Positions 50,010 through 59,160 of a DNA stretch of 64,000 nt are shown one piece after another. The stretch covers positions 1,031,001-1,095,000 of the forward strand of contig WPIO01000104.1 of the NCBI GenBank assembly GCA_009760855.2. Direction: 5' to 3'. The notes below the pieces were generated by a model. It had not been told where the DNA came from, searched no databases, and was given only the letters and a program-made list of their open reading frames with translations. The stretch comes from Cristatella mucedo. Taxonomy: Eukaryota > Bryozoa > Phylactolaemata > Cristatellidae. Both the position numbers and the translations under genes were made by a program. Within the stretch, counting starts at the first letter, position 1. Each line of letters opens with the position of its first letter.

Positions 50010-50787
50010 ATGTCTATAAGAATAACTGGAACGAGCAGTTCAGATTCAAAAACTCTAGTTCGACCAATTAATGGAGCAGAATATAATAAAGTTGGTTTGC
50101 GAAGAATTGAATTTAGTTATCCAAAAAAAAACACAATTAAAATAGTTAGTGGTGTAAATGATGAGTTGCACTTAAAGAGGTTAGCATCATCACCACTTCC
50201 AGACTTTATAAAGATCCCCTCGGGATATTATGATAGTATTGGAATTGTATTTCTTTTAAATAGATTGCTGCTTCAATCAGGACATTTTTACCTACCTATA
50301 TCTAAAGGTGGAATAACATTTACTGCTGATAATGATGATAGAATAATTATGCAAGCTGTTGGTGCTTATATTGTGTTATTTGACTATGATAAGTCAATAG
50401 GTGATACTCTTGGTTTTAACTCAAAACTACAAGGAACAACAAGTAACTCAGATAATAAAAGCTTTTATCCAGTAGAAACGTATGAAGCATGGAACAATCT
50501 TAGAGACGGTGGAAGATTTGTAAGTGTTGACTGTGATCTTGTTAATCCATTCATGAACTATATAGAGAATAAAACCTTAAATCAATCTTCTTCATTGCAT
50601 GTAATAAATACTAGCGATTTGACTCCAGGACAAAGAGTAGAGATATCCACATAAAAAAGTGCTATTTCTGCCTTCTAGAACAGATTCGATAAGCAATTTC
50701 AAAATAAGCCTATCTGATCAAGATGGGAATCATGTAGATTTTATAACTGATATTATAGTTACAAAAGAAATTTCGAAAAAATATAGG
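50010..50787 (+). pseudogene. Minor capsid (penton-type) paralogue 3, broken and reading into the next gene
   Basis: Start motif aaaataatataagaATG. Shared blocks are KSIGDTLGFNSKLQG, TYEAWNNL, RFVSVDCDLVNPFMNYIE and the end SISNFKISLSDQDGNHVDFI. A stop and frameshift lie near 50,650. The stop found at the end of paralogue 2 (EISK, stop) is absent here: the frame runs EISKKYRMGSS into the following gene, so a chimeric ORF exists at 50,659-51,387. Confidence 0.7.
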
Positions 50788-51387
50788 ATGGGTAGCTCTG
50801 CTAGAATTGGTCATGGAAGGATAACTGGTGGAAAATATCATGGTTCTGGTGTACTTGATAAGATTATTGATGGTGTTGGAAAAGCAGCGCCTGTGCTTAC
50901 TGGACTAACTGGATTTAGTATGAACATTGCCAACAAAGGAATTGAAATGCATCAAGCAAGAAAATTAAATGAGTTGCAGACGAAGAAAGAAAAGATTGAC
51001 CAGGAATATGCTAATAAACGAAGAGAACTTGATGACAAACTTGATGAGGAAAGAATAAAGAAAGAACTTGAGTATGAGTTAGAGAAACGTAAAAAAGAAG
51101 ATTATGATAGAAAGATGAAAGAGATGGATCTTGAAATAAAACGAGCGATGCTTGATAAACTTAAACCAAAAAGCAAAAAGAACTACAAAGCAAAAATGGA
51201 AGACTCTGAGACTGAGAATTATTCAGAAACGCTAAAAGAAAATGATCCTAAGGCATACAAAGAAATAGAAAAAGTTATAAAAGAAAAATCTGTTGTCCCT
51301 GCTATTATGCCTGCTACGAGAGCTGATAGATATTGTGGATATATGAAAAAAATTGGTGCTGGTTTATTCATTCAGAATAAGAAATAA
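50788..51387 (+). CDS. Coiled-coil virion protein, 199 aa, intact
   Basis: Start motif aaatataggATG. The N-terminal Gly/His-rich part (RITGGKYHGSGVLDKIIDGV) resembles the GSGVL repeats of the zinc-ribbon gene. A hydrophobic stretch follows (APVLTGLTGFSMNIA), then a long Lys/Glu coiled coil, and a C-terminus with ATRADRYCGYMKKIGAGLF. It sits directly before the major capsid gene. Likely an internal virion or membrane-linked protein; the exact role is unknown. Confidence 0.65.
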   Translation: MGSSARIGHGRITGGKYHGSGVLDKIIDGVGKAAPVLTGLTGFSMNIANKGIEMHQARKLNELQTKKEKIDQEYANKRRELDDKLDEERIKKELEYELEKRKKEDYDRKMKEMDLEIKRAMLDKLKPKSKKNYKAKMEDSETENYSETLKENDPKAYKEIEKVIKEKSVVPAIMPATRADRYCGYMKKIGAGLFIQNKK

Positions 51388-51414
51388 ATTTTTACTTTTT
51401 TATATAGAGAAGAA

Positions 51415-52950
51415 ATGGCAAGTGCACCGATTGAAAGCATTCTTGAACTAGGTGATCCTAGTTTTCCTAACTACAAAGTTATAGATTACCAATACAGAGA
51501 ATGTTATCAAAGCAATGGAAGTGAGACTGATGATATTGCAAATAAGTTAGTTACCTTTACTGTTCCTGGTGAACAACAGCTTTTCTATGTGCTTTCAGAT
51601 GCTTATCTGTTGCTTGAAGGGCAGATAAAGGTTCAAACGGTTGCACCTGCTGCAGGTACTAACCCACAATTTGATCCGCTTAAAAGAACTGTTGCTGCAG
51701 GTCTCGTCAACAATGCTGGAGCTCGGCTGTTCAGTTCAATGAGAATCAGACTTGGTGTGAAAGAAATAGAAATATACTCGCATAGACAGGCTCCTGGAAC
51801 AGTTACAACTCTTATGGGATTACTTACATATCCAAATGATTACAATCGAACAGAAGGGCCTGCAACTGGATGGAAAAAAGATGAGGCGGCTAGCCCTGAT
51901 GACTTGTATGTATCTGACAGCTATACAAGCCCAGCTGCAAGTGGAATATCTACTTCTAATAACGGTTTTGTATACAGAAGATGTCTTTCAAATATTGTTG
52001 CTGACTCTCCTGGATCATTCAGTATTTCACTTCCACTTGTAAGATTGTCTGGATTTTGTGCTGACATGAATAAATTTCTTTATAATATTCCATTTACGCT
52101 TGAGATGACAAGAGTTGGTGGGAGTGACTTTGATGCTGTTATGATTGGTACATCTGGTGCAGCTAACATTATGGCGGCTAGAGGTGCAGGAGTTGCAGCT
52201 GATGGAACTTGGATGGCACTTAAAATAGCTATGTCAAAAATTAGACTAATGGTTCCACGTGTAACTCCTAAAGTAAGCATTCAAAGAGCTCTTGCAGACG
52301 TATCTAGTGAAAGAGCTAAAATGATTAGGTTAAATTACAGGGTTAGACGCTATGAGAATATTACGATAACTAATTTCAACCAAGGTCTAAAGTTTACTAA
52401 AACTCTATCTGAACAAAATACTATTGATAAAGTTAGATGGTTGATTGTTGCAGCACAAAACTATAATAAGTTTGATAGTTACGCTGGCAATCCATGTACT
52501 TACAATAACTGCGATATTAAAAATGTAACTGTACTTGCTAGTGGTTCTAAACAGTACCCTGCTGTTCCTAGAAGCTGCTATTTTAAAGATGCTAAATGCT
52601 CAACAGCATATCTAGATTTTACTCAATTCAGAAAGCAATATCTAGGATTAAATGAACTTACAGAACCGGTTGGTGTTACTTATCCTGAATGGTTGTCGCT
52701 TTATCCAATTCATGTAATTGATCTACAGTATAACGATGAACCTTTAAGAGTTACTTTAAAGCTTGATGTAACTATTGAGTTTAACCCTCATATACCTACT
52801 GCTGCTCCAGCTCTTCCAACAAATGTTATGATTCATTATCTAACTATCTGTGAAAACAGTGCTGAACTTAATATAATGGTAATGGTTCACCATTTACCTG
52901 CAGTAAGGGAACATATGTTTATGATGGAAGTGACATTTAAAAAAATTTAA
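51415..52950 (+). CDS. MCP: Major capsid protein (double jelly-roll), near intact
   Basis: Start motif ttatatagagaagaaATG. Length (511 codons), position between the minor capsid genes and exonuclease, and beta-rich composition identify it as the Polinton major capsid protein. The opening YKVIDYQYRECYQSNGSETD, the block ARLFSSMRIRLGVKEIEIYS and VDKVRWLI-type text (IDKVRWLIVAAQNYNKFDSY) match the family style. It is the longest uninterrupted frame in the element. A possible single-base shift near 52,875 is suggested because another frame (NGNGSPFTCSKGTYVYDGSD) looks more natural for the last 20 residues. Confidence 0.85.
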   Translation: MASAPIESILELGDPSFPNYKVIDYQYRECYQSNGSETDDIANKLVTFTVPGEQQLFYVLSDAYLLLEGQIKVQTVAPAAGTNPQFDPLKRTVAAGLVNNAGARLFSSMRIRLGVKEIEIYSHRQAPGTVTTLMGLLTYPNDYNRTEGPATGWKKDEAASPDDLYVSDSYTSPAASGISTSNNGFVYRRCLSNIVADSPGSFSISLPLVRLSGFCADMNKFLYNIPFTLEMTRVGGSDFDAVMIGTSGAANIMAARGAGVAADGTWMALKIAMSKIRLMVPRVTPKVSIQRALADVSSERAKMIRLNYRVRRYENITITNFNQGLKFTKTLSEQNTIDKVRWLIVAAQNYNKFDSYAGNPCTYNNCDIKNVTVLASGSKQYPAVPRSCYFKDAKCSTAYLDFTQFRKQYLGLNELTEPVGVTYPEWLSLYPIHVIDLQYNDEPLRVTLKLDVTIEFNPHIPTAAPALPTNVMIHYLTICENSAELNIMVMVHHLPAVREHMFMMEVTFKKI

Positions 52951-52962
52951 ACCGGAAATATA

Positions 52963-53789
52963 ATGAATAAATTTGATTTTGTACAAGGTTCAGATGAGTG
53001 GAAAAATCAATGTCTTTGAACATTGGAGGTTCAGGGGTTTACTCAGTGCTTGGAAATAACTTAGTATTCGGAGATCAGACAGAAGTAGACATGGAATTAA
53101 TTGCAAATAGAAAACTAAAAAAATACATTGCTAACAATTCTAGTATGAGATTTCCTCCAATTATATTCGGTAAAGTATTTGAACCTATTGCTGCAAATTT
53201 TTTAGAAATGAAACTAAAAGTAAAATTTGATAATGCAAACGATTGTTTTAGTAGTGCTGATGTATACAGATATTCTCCTGATGGAATAATAGATAACAAT
53301 ACCTTTGTAGAAATAAAATGTTTATGGAGCAGAAATATTATTGATGATTGCATACCTAAACAATATCATGCGCAATGCTTATTAGGTTTACATGTTTTAA
53401 AATTGAGTGAATGCTTTTACTCTGAGTTTCAGATTTTCGTTCCTGGGTTGAATTGTGAAGAACCTCCACTAGATTACAGAGCAGCTGGTAATGTAAGAAT
53501 TCCTAATACTGATTTGGATATGCCGCTTAGAGAACTAATTTGTATGCTATTACTTAAAGATGAAAAGTATTTTGATTTTGAGTTTGACATTATAAGCAAG
53601 TATGGCAGATTTAACAATAAGAAAGCAAATGGTTATGATATAAAGTATTACATAAGATGTTTGATTCAAGTGGTAGAAGAAGATGATCCTTTTAGATTTG
53701 TTAGAATAATTCTTATTGTTAAAGAAGTGCTAGATAGATCACAATTTTTAATTAATAACTATATAGATGAGTCGAAGACATCATTGTGA
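52963..53789 (+). pseudogene. YqaJ/lambda-type exonuclease, one frameshift
   Basis: Start motif ggaaatataATG. It begins NKFDFVQGSDEWKNQ, breaks by frameshift near 53,010, then continues LNIGGSGVYSVLGNN, FGKVFEPIAANFLEM, YRYSPDGIIDNNTFVEIKCL and IPKQYHAQCLLGLHV. The Glu, Asp, Glu-x-Lys and Gln of the PD-(D/E)xK alkaline-exonuclease fold are present. It would trim DNA ends for recombination or replication. The last 20 bases overlap the start of fibre C. Confidence 0.8.
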
Positions 53790-54627
53790 TGACTACGTAA
53801 GTAGAATAAATGGTTATATTCTATCAGACCTTGATGCAAATGGAAATAGAATTATTAATATGATGGATCCTGTGAATGATAGTGATGCTGTAACAAAATC
53901 GTATGCAGATGCAAACTTTATTGTAAATAGTGGCACTTCTTTAAATTTACAGAATAGGCCTATAACAAATCTTGCTCCAGGAGTTAATCCAACAGATGAT
54001 GTTAATGTAAGTCAAGTATCTAATTATGTTAAAAAATCTGGCGATACAATGACTGGAGATTTAAATATGAATAGTTTTGCTATTACTTCTACATATTGGA
54101 ATTCTAGTCTTACTACTCCAACAGTTCTTCCTGATGACTTTTGTGTCACTTAAGGAGGATTGAAACGAGATGTGTTATTGAAGAATTCTCCTGCTACAAC
54201 AAGTTTAAATATGAATAATAACTCTATAATCAATGTTGCTGAGCCTGTTAATTCTTCAGATGCTGCAACGAAATCCTATGTTGATAGAACCGTTAAAAAA
54301 ATAACAGAAGTTGTTGTACTTACATTTAATCCTAGCGCAATTAATTATAATATTAATATTTCTACTGCATATTCTTGGTCAAATAAGAATAGTCCTCCAC
54401 TAATAATACTAAGTGCAATGGTTGTTGGATCGTCTAACTGTATACAACTAAAACCTAGCAGCGATATGACATTAGTATCAGGAGATATACGTGCTATAAA
54501 TACATCACCAACTGGAACTGATTTTTAATATTATGCATACTTTACTAGAGTTACGATAGAATATTATTATGTTGATAACCTAGGAAATATGAAAGTTAAT
54601 CTATTAATTTCTTACATAAATACCTGA
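53767..54627 (+). pseudogene. Fibre-like protein C, two in-frame stops
   Basis: Start motif aactatatagATG inside the end of the exonuclease gene. The module order is phage-fibre-like: YILSDLDANGNRIINMMDPV, NDSDAVTKSYADANFI, NPTDDVNVSQVSNYVKKSGD, TMTGDLNMNSF and SSDAATKSYVDRTVKK, then a beta-rich C-terminal domain. In-frame TAA codons occur at 54,151 and 54,526. The length is almost the same as fibre A, and the N-terminus is a clear paralogue of it. Confidence 0.7.
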
Positions 54628-55046
54628 AAAGTACAAATGAACTAATAAAACAATTAATTCTTTTAATTTTGTTGCTTTATGCTTACCTTTTACTAGCGGA
54701 AATAGTTTTTCTATATGCATTATTGATTCGTGTTCCAAACAATGATGATTGCAGAATAACTCGGAACACCTTTTTAAAGTGTTTCTTTGCTTAGCAATAT
54801 ATCTTTGTAGGTCTTTGTTTAGACTATTTATTCCTTGCATAATAACAATCTGCACAAATGATTATTTTGTTATTTCTTAAAATACCACAATCGAATTCTG
54901 TTTCTGTGCTATCTAAATCGCAGATATCGCAACGCATTTCATACTTTAACTGTGGTCTTCGTTTAACCTTTTGGCAAACTGGGTGACCTGACTAAGTATT
55001 CAAGTTCACTAAATGATGTCAAACAAGTATCACAAAATATTTCCAT
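54604..55046 (-). pseudogene. Cysteine/histidine-rich zinc-binding protein, broken
   Basis: Starts at 55,046 after the palindrome TCTATAGA (motif tctatagaaATG), 9 bases from the integrase start. The N-terminus EIFCDTCLTSFSELEYLV has a Cys pair. Shifted frames then give YEMRCDICDLDSTETEFDCG and IIICADC, and finally CNHHCLEHESIMHIEKLF in ORF 54,604-54,855. The Cys/His spacing suggests zinc fingers or a small B-box-like fold. At least two frameshifts. Confidence 0.45.
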
Positions 55047-55058
55047 TTCTATAGAATG
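55044..55058. promoter_or_regulatory. Shared bidirectional start motif, zinc protein / integrase
   Basis: The two divergent ATGs are separated only by ttctataga, which contains the perfect palindrome TCTATAGA. It serves as the element's start motif for both strands. Confidence 0.7.
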
Positions 55059-55935
55059 TCATTTTTAACTCTAAATGAAAGAAAAAAGGAAGGGAAATTT
55101 AATCCAGACTCTGATATGAGCCAGATATTCAAGCCAAGACCGAAAGTAATTCCAAAAGGTTTCTTTAATACTGTTGAACCGAATGAAAGTCATCAAGCAG
55201 ACATTTTATGCATGCCAAATGATTCTGGATACAAATTGGCTTTGAGTGTGATTGATGTTGCTAGCAGATATAAAGACTCAAGACCACTTATAAAAAAGTC
55301 TTCTAAAGAAGTAACACAAGCAATAACAGATATTTATACAAAAAGTTTATTGAAATGGCCAAAGAAGATAACAGTAGATCCTGGATCTGAGCTTAAAGGA
55401 GAGTTCATGAAAGAAATTAAAAGACATGAAACACAAGTTATAAGAGCTACTAGTAAAAAGAGTGTTGCACTTGTTGAAAGAATGAATAGAACTGTAGCAG
55501 AAAGAGCATTTATTGCGCAATATGAGAAGGAATTAGAAAATATTAATAATTGAGATTACACTAGAAATAAAGAATGGATTCATAATTCACCAAAGATTAT
55601 TGATTGTCTAAATAATAGCATTACAAAATCAATTGGTGATGAACCTGCAAAAGCGATAAAAAAGAATCAGTAAAACTGAGTATACCAAAATATCATAGAA
55701 AAGTTGGAGAACAGGAAAAATTATTAGAACTTGGAACAACTGTTAGATATTTACTAGAACCAGGTGAAGGAGAAGATTAAAAGAGAAGAAGAGCTACAGA
55801 TGCGATATGGATTTTAACTAAACATACTATTGTTAGAATAATGGTAATGAAAGAAAACCAGTTAGATATTTCGTAAATGATGTTAAGAGAAGCTTTGTTA
55901 GAGAAGAACTACAAGTAATTAAACAGGAGGAGTAG
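55056..55935 (+). pseudogene. INT: Retroviral-type DDE integrase, broken C-terminus
   Basis: Inserts the element into the host genome. Start motif tttctatagaATG. The catalytic core is intact in the first 165 residues: Asp-49 in SHQADIL, Asp-108 in ITVDPGSELKGEF and Glu-141 in VALVERMNRTV. After a stop at 55,551, degraded frames give WIHNSPKIIDCLNNSITKSI, LGTTVRYLLEPGEGE and SFVREELQVI, the typical Polinton integrase C-terminal beta domain. Several stops and shifts lie between 55,551 and 55,900. It ends tail to tail with the next minus-strand gene. Confidence 0.88.
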
Positions 55936-56362
55936 TTGCTCTTTGTGAACGTTCTGCTATAATATCGTCAAACTCTTCTTTTGTAACTACTTCATCAGAT
56001 AAATCATCTCTTATTTTCGAAATAAATTCAGAGTTAGAATTAAGAGTAAATCTTTTTCTTTTATCTATTTCAACTAAAACACCATCAACTGCCATTAGCA
56101 TTGCTGTTAGTGCTGAGAGAACAGAGACTACATTAGTTACATCTGGATGTGCATGAATATGTGTTGTCGACACTGTGACTCCTAAAGCTACTAGTATATT
56201 TACTATTTTAATTATATATCTCACTCTTTTTAGCTGAGTTTGACACGATCTAACTTTAGTTTTATATGCAACCACCTCATCATATCTTTGAAGAACAAAT
56301 TTTTTTCTTAGATCTGCCGTTTTCCTATAATTATTTAATTTTTTTAATTTCCTTTCACACAC
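55919..56362 (-). CDS. Two-helix membrane protein, about 147 aa, start damaged
   Basis: It has a basic N-terminal part (CERKLKKLNNYRKTADLRKK), two hydrophobic segments (YIIKIVNILVALGVTVS and VVSVLSALTAMLMAVDGVLV) and a charged C-terminus. The frame opens with GTG within AAAATAGTGTGTG. An ATG would be expected right after ATAG by analogy with neighbouring genes, so the start codon may be mutated. Function unknown; possibly a virion membrane or host-interaction protein. Confidence 0.5.
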   Translation of the reverse strand: MCERKLKKLNNYRKTADLRKKFVLQRYDEVVAYKTKVRSCQTQLKRVRYIIKIVNILVALGVTVSTTHIHAHPDVTNVVSVLSALTAMLMAVDGVLVEIDKRKRFTLNSNSEFISKIRDDLSDEVVTKEEFDDIIAERSQRATTPPV

Positions 56363-56376
56363 TATTTTAATTATAT

Positions 56377-56742
56377 TTAAGTTATTTTTTTAAATACAAT
56401 TACATTTACATATATGAGAAGAAAATGTGTTTTCTGTAAATCAATATTAAAGGTATCTTCATCAGTAAGTTCGAATCCTTCTGGAATATCAACAACTAAA
56501 TCTGTTTTATCTTGCATATCAATTAAAAATGGGTTTGGATTTGAATTAATTAAAATTTTAGAACTAATATCAATAATTTCATTATTAATAATCAACCAAA
56601 AGTGAGTAGTAACTAATTTATCTTTTCTAAATATACTAAAACCCCTTTCAATTCTAATATCAAACTTTCCTTTCAATAAATCTCTAGCAAGTAAACATAA
56701 AACTAAACAAGCTCCAATTATTTTTCTACTAGAAAACGCTAT
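56377..56742 (-). pseudogene. Signal-anchored protein, about 121 codons, start codon changed to ATA
   Basis: The element's start motif ttatagaaAT occurs exactly at 56,740-56,751 on the minus strand but is followed by ATA instead of ATG. The frame then runs AFSSRKIIGACLVLCLLARD (a membrane anchor), FDIRIERGFSIFRKDKLVTT and HFWLIINNEIIDISSKI. Without the motif the first Met would exclude the membrane anchor. Function unknown. Confidence 0.45.
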
Positions 56743-56762
56743 TTCTATAACTTTTAGTTTTC

Positions 56763-56867
56763 TTAATTTCTTTCACCTCCTAGTTTTTGTAAAGACAAAT
56801 GATAACTATTCATAAAAGAAGATTCAATTTTATCCTCACGTCGTGAAAATGAATTTATTTCAGACAT
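56763..56867 (-). CDS. Very small ORF, 34 aa, rightmost gene of the element
   Basis: Start motif tatattataagATG at 56,867. Encodes SEINSFSRREDKIESSFMNS and a short Leu/Gly-rich end. It is supported mainly by the motif and by its position in line with the neighbouring minus-strand genes. Confidence 0.4.
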   Translation of the reverse strand: MSEINSFSRREDKIESSFMNSYHLSLQKLGGERN

Positions 56868-56960
56868 CTTATAATATATAAATATTTTTCTTTAAATCAA
56901 ATTTAGAAACTCTGAAAAAATGTTTACTATAATATATACTAACTACATTTTTGGAACATT

Positions 56961-58443
56961 GTGAGTAGTCTATGGTTTTCCATTTGAGCCGAAGCAGCGC
57001 CTGCTGGATTAGGATTTGATTTTTCTTTTCCGGACACTGACACTCAGTGAGGGCCACTACAAAAGGAGACCGAGCGACGCGAGGTCGGATTTTGGAGTGT
57101 GCTCAAGTGAGGGTCAGGGTGCGAAATGGAAAAATCACATACTACTCGGCAGATCTACTTATCGGCCAGATCGGAGGGCTTGCCCCAAAACTCTCAGAGG
57201 TCAGAAGGTCGCCGCGCGTGGAGCAATGACATCATCACTATACAGGACCCTCGGCTCCGCTCCGGCGAAAAGTAACCGACGAATCTCAAACGGTCGTTTC
57301 TTTTTACTTGCATTTTTATAATTATACACAAATAATTACCACGTAAAATGGCTTTTTATATCAAATTCACTACCGCGGACCTCCAGGCACCACTCATTCG
57401 ATCTGGTGGGTCCACTGGGCGAGCGTGGCGGGTGGTCCTGGTGGTCGGGCGCGGTAGCAGCCACTGCCTGCCTATACGCGCCGTTTAACTAAGAGCGCCA
57501 CCTAACAGGATGTCCACCTTCGAAGACATTTCAAATATTCACTTGAGGGCAAATGGAATCGCTTTGGCACTACCCTATCCACACCCGGGTTTTCTGGTTG
57601 CAATTTTAAGGCGGGCACACTGCAAGCGCTCCAAATCGCAGTTTAAAGCTCGGCAGGCAGAGCATCGACAAAAGTTAAAGAACGAGAAGCCGCCAGAGTG
57701 CTGAGGAGAATGCCCGCAGAGCCGCACGGAGTTCGCGCCGATTGGCTGGCTGCTTGCACTGATTGGCTCGCTTAGCGCAGCGTCGCCCCTTCGCGAGCGC
57801 GCGAACTCCTCCCAGCCGCTCGCCGCGGCACGAGCGCGCGCGCGCGTCGAAGTGTTTATGCACGTCACATTAAAAGGCCGCCACTACCAGCGCGTCGAGG
57901 CGCGCGGCAGGTAAACAGCTGCGCGGCTAAATAGGAAGCGCCGGCTGCAAGCGGCCAGCGGTCGGCGATCACGTTCCGCGTTTACGCTCGCGGTAGAAGG
58001 CTCCACCCGCCCCGAGACCTTGACAGCGAGCCGAGCGCGCGCGCGCGCGCGCGTTCGGCTCGCAAAATCTGGAAGCTTCGCCGGCGCGACGCTCGCGCGC
58101 GCGCGCCGCGCCGGCGAGAGCCTTACTGCGGCTCATCGCGCGGCGGCGCTCAGACGGCGCTCGCGACGCCGAGCGAGCGCCCCAGATCAGCCCGCCAGTC
58201 AGCGCCCCACCAAGCCGCCGCGGCGGCGGCCGCGGCGGCGGTGAAACTGCGGCTGCAGCCTGCTGGGAAAGCGGGGGGGGAGGGTGCTGAAGCCGCCGAC
58301 GACTGCTGAAACCGAAGGTGAAAGTCTTGCGACCGAGTCGTGCGTGCCCCTCGCTGCGCGGCGACGGACGCGGCCGCCAGCTCACGACCGCCGCCGGGAT
58401 GGTGGCCATTGCTGCGTTAGCCACCCCGCCCCCCTCGCTCAAG
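56961..58443. other. Host DNA right of the Polinton, GC/CpG-rich
   Basis: AT-poor sequence resumes near 56,990. From 57,780 to 58,260 it is extremely CpG-rich with (CG)n runs, resembling a CpG island. Long frames on both strands here are composition artefacts. No terminal repeat or exon was identified in this interval. Confidence 0.4.
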
Positions 58444-58548
58444 TCCGGCCAGCCGCGCCTGCCTGCGGTGTGAGCGACTGCCACTTTGGGAGTTGCGAGC
58501 CGCTTCCGCCCGACGGAGCGACGGCACCCGCGCTGCCGACGTCTGCAG
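58444..58548 (+). CDS. Candidate next exon of the host gene (Cys/Pro-rich linker)
   Basis: A pyrimidine tract ccaccccgcccccctcgctc and AG precede two phase bases, and the frame ends in phase 1 at donor CAG|GTCAGT, so it matches the phase of exon 16. It encodes ACGVSDCHFGSCEPLPPDGA then TAPALPTSA. If correct, the Polinton lies in an intron of the host gene. Composition alone makes chance exons likely here, so this is tentative. Confidence 0.3.
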
Positions 58549-59160
58549 GTCAGTCCGGCGAACGCAGAGGCGTAGCGAGGGGTGGGCAGGGGGACAGATG
58601 ACCCCGGCTGCCAAGGTGAAGGCCAAGGGGCGCGCCACAAGCAAAATGGATTGTGCATAGTTTTTATAAACTTATTCGTGCGATAATAATACCAATCTTG
58701 ATTTCAAGAAAGTCTCGTTTCAATGGACTCGACTATTGCTGGCTGAGCTAGTTAAGCACGTTTACGCACTTGGACCAAGCCGTAGCTACATGCTCTGACT
58801 GCACGCACGCGACGACACGGAAACCCCTGAGAGACTTCAACCGCCATGTACTCGGCTGGCGCTCGCAGCACAACAAGCACGTGGCCATTCCCGCGTTACA
58901 ACTGTCCTTTCCGTCCGCTCGCGCCATCCTGCCTGCCGCAGGCGGTTTGCGTAGCGTCAGGATCAAACCCTACTTGCAACGGCGCGTCAAGGGCGAGCTA
59001 GCGTGCCGTGGCTGAGCACCGATACACTATTAGACCGCACAAGCTGGGCTTAACTGGCTGTGCTACGGCAGCGCAGCATTCACAGTGGCCACTTGTCAGG
59101 TGTCCAAAAATTCGGCCATACTGTCCAGAAATGAGAAGGCAATTTTTTAAACAATGAAAA
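58549..59160. other. Host DNA, no gene recognised
   Basis: Mixed sequence between the candidate exon and the hAT fossil; nothing recognised. Confidence 0.35.

Larger units (their letters stand above)
36396..56960. mobile_element. Polinton/Maverick (adintovirus-like) element, left-truncated and decayed
   Basis: A 20.5 kb AT-rich block sits between GC-rich host sequences and carries the core Polinton gene set: protein-primed PolB, DDE integrase, FtsK/HerA-type ATPase, adenain-like protease, double-jelly-roll capsid and minor capsid proteins. PolB lies at one end and integrase near the other, the usual layout. The left boundary falls inside PolB, so the left terminal inverted repeat and the polymerase N-terminus are gone. 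The right boundary is an abrupt composition change near 56,960. I could not define a terminal inverted repeat or target duplication. Most genes are broken. Confidence 0.9.

Noticed and set aside
50659-51387. A genuine 242-codon fusion of minor capsid and coiled-coil protein
   Set aside because: The embedded start motif and ATG at 50,788, and comparison with paralogue 2, show two genes joined by loss of a stop.
36396-56960. Virophage, bacterial contaminant or phage contig
   Set aside because: Gene content fits animal Polintons, and a host SINE is inserted within it. GC-rich host sequence flanks both sides in the same contig.
36300-57050. Terminal inverted repeats of the Polinton
   Set aside because: The left end is truncated within POLB. 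I could not find a matching inverted sequence near the right composition boundary, so no TIR is claimed.
57780-58260. Opposing long ORFs near 58,000
   Set aside because: Open on both strands because of (CG)n and CpG-island-like composition; no domain on either strand.
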